From an uncultured Chloroflexota bacterium (GTDB taxonomy: Bacteria > Chloroflexota > Dehalococcoidia > Lucifugimonadales > CAJXCD01): a stretch of 64,000 nt of DNA. Positions 63,208 through 64,000 of this stretch are shown here, one piece after another (position 1 is the first letter of the stretch; the number at the start of each line of letters is the position of its first letter). The position numbers and the translations under genes are program-made. Below the pieces are notes generated by a model. It saw only the letters and a list, made by a program, of their open reading frames with translations. It was not told where the DNA came from and ran no database searches. The DNA is taken from NCBI GenBank assembly GCA_913051545.1, contig CAJXCD010000004.1, positions 1 through 64,000 of the forward strand, given 5' to 3'.

Positions 63208-64000
63208 ATGTTCGAGATTTCATATGAAAAAATCACACTGTCGAACGGTCTAGATGTAATATTTCACGAAAATGATTCGCTGCCTACAGTAGCAGTAAAC
63301 GTTTGGTATCATGTCGGATCCAAAAATGAAGTCGTTGGACAAACTGGTTTCGCCCACTTATTCGAACACATGATGTTCGAAGGATCTAAAAATCACAACC
63401 GTAATTATTTTGAACCTATCCAAGAAATAGGAGGGGTGTTGAACGGGTCTACAACCGCTGACAGGACCAACTATTGGGAGACGGTTCCTGCAAACCATCT
63501 TGGACTAGCTCTTTGGCTAGAATCAGACCGAATGGGATTCCTGCTGGATGCTCTAGATCAGGAGAGATTCGATGTACAACGCGATATAGTAAAAAATGAG
63601 CGCAGGCAAAGCTATGAGAACAGACCGTATGGCATGGCTGACCTACGAATTCAAGAGTTACTTTTCCCTCCTCCCCATCCATACAATTGGCCAGTAATAG
63701 GGTCTCAAGAAGATTTAGATGCTGCTAGCCTTGACGACGTCCGAGACTTCTTTAGAAAATTTTACTCACCATCGAATGCCAGTTTAGCTATCTCAGGAGA
63801 CTTTAATCGTGTAGATGCTGAAGATATGATCCGTCTATATTTTAATGACATTAAGCCAGGACCTGAAATCGAACATATGACACGCATGGATTCTAGTCTT
63901 TCTGGAGAAACACGTTTGGCAATTACTGATAGGATACAGTTACCTAGACTATCACTGGTCTGGCCAAGTGTTCCTATATTTGATAACTCTGAACCACCCT
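63208..64000 (+). CDS. M16-family zinc protease (cut by window edge)
   Basis: A frame open from 63208 to the end of the window encodes at least 264 residues. It starts FEISYEKITLSNGLDVIFHE and has the inverted zinc motif HxxEH as FAHLFEHMMFEGS (His50, Glu53, His54), followed by GSTTADRTNYWETVP and VKNERRQSYENRPYG with the likely third ligand. This is an insulinase-type peptidase of the bacterial PqqL/processing-peptidase branch. The ATG at 63208 has GGAG five bases upstream; an ATG at 63193 is an alternative with no such spacing. A TGCTATAAT extended -10 (63159-63167) precedes it. The C-terminal part lies beyond the window. Confidence 0.93.
   Translation, partial: MFEISYEKITLSNGLDVIFHENDSLPTVAVNVWYHVGSKNEVVGQTGFAHLFEHMMFEGSKNHNRNYFEPIQEIGGVLNGSTTADRTNYWETVPANHLGLALWLESDRMGFLLDALDQERFDVQRDIVKNERRQSYENRPYGMADLRIQELLFPPPHPYNWPVIGSQEDLDAASLDDVRDFFRKFYSPSNASLAISGDFNRVDAEDMIRLYFNDIKPGPEIEHMTRMDSSLSGETRLAITDRIQLPRLSLVWPSVPIFDNSEPP

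Overview
The window is a gene-dense bacterial chromosome segment of moderate to low GC content. It has short intergenic gaps, Shine-Dalgarno sites of the form CGGAGGA, many TTG start codons and sigma70-like promoters. Its content fits a marine Chloroflexota of the SAR202 / Dehalococcoidia-like group: a large SRP RNA with an Alu domain, paralogous oxidoreductases and aldolases, a stand-alone core MetE, FG-GAP/ASPIC repeats and Gly-X-Y lipoproteins. This assignment is an inference from gene content. No rRNA operon, prophage, insertion sequence or CRISPR array is visible.

Layout. 1-5.6 kb: polyamine genes speE (cut by the window edge) and speD, a medium-chain reductase, an acyl-CoA dehydrogenase-like protein, a secreted HExxH protease, tRNA-Gly, a GNAT and a LON-domain protein. 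5.6-9.7 kb: threonine synthase with a MoaD-like sulfur carrier, a thioredoxin-like lipoprotein, BioY and a small Tat-signal protein. 9.7-17.1 kb: a catabolic-looking stretch with core-MetE, an HpcH/HpaI aldolase, a two-gene D-glutamate cyclase, a CehA-like hydrolase, an alpha/beta hydrolase and a D-2-hydroxyacid dehydrogenase. 17.1-21.5 kb: a permease fused to FG-GAP/ASPIC repeats, tRNA-Arg, and a collagen-like lipoprotein with its own strong promoter and terminator. 21.6-31.6 kb: a CorC-like protein, GlmU, a second hydroxyacid dehydrogenase, a GT4 glycosyltransferase, an FAH-family hydrolase, a ThDP enzyme, a CDP-alcohol phosphatidyltransferase and a second secreted gluzincin.

31.6-38.7 kb: an oligopeptide-type ABC importer without its ATPases, prfB with a programmed +1 frameshift, a 33-residue membrane peptide and a DHA2 transporter. 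38.7-43.2 kb: two divergent groups for sugar or polyol metabolism (MDR and TIM-barrel isomerase against PfkB kinase, an unknown 122-residue protein and an SDR). 43.2-57.8 kb: housekeeping genes, namely 8-oxoG glycosylase, DinG, ispE/rsmA, SRP RNA, lepA, a class V aminotransferase, tyrS, ribF, aroH, HU and queG. 57.8-64 kb: a third hydroxyacid dehydrogenase, tRNA-Leu, an HpcH/HpaI aldolase frameshifted at an A7 tract, an MDR dehydrogenase, ftsH and the start of an M16 protease.

Strongest leads: the permease-FG-GAP/ASPIC fusion, the membrane-anchored collagen rod with a structured leader, the split DGLUCY-like pair with a palindrome over its -35 box, the ThrC-MoaD pair whose carrier ends in GG plus one extra residue, the small membrane peptide next to prfB, and the A7 frameshift in the second aldolase. 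I could not confirm any wholly new system from sequence alone.
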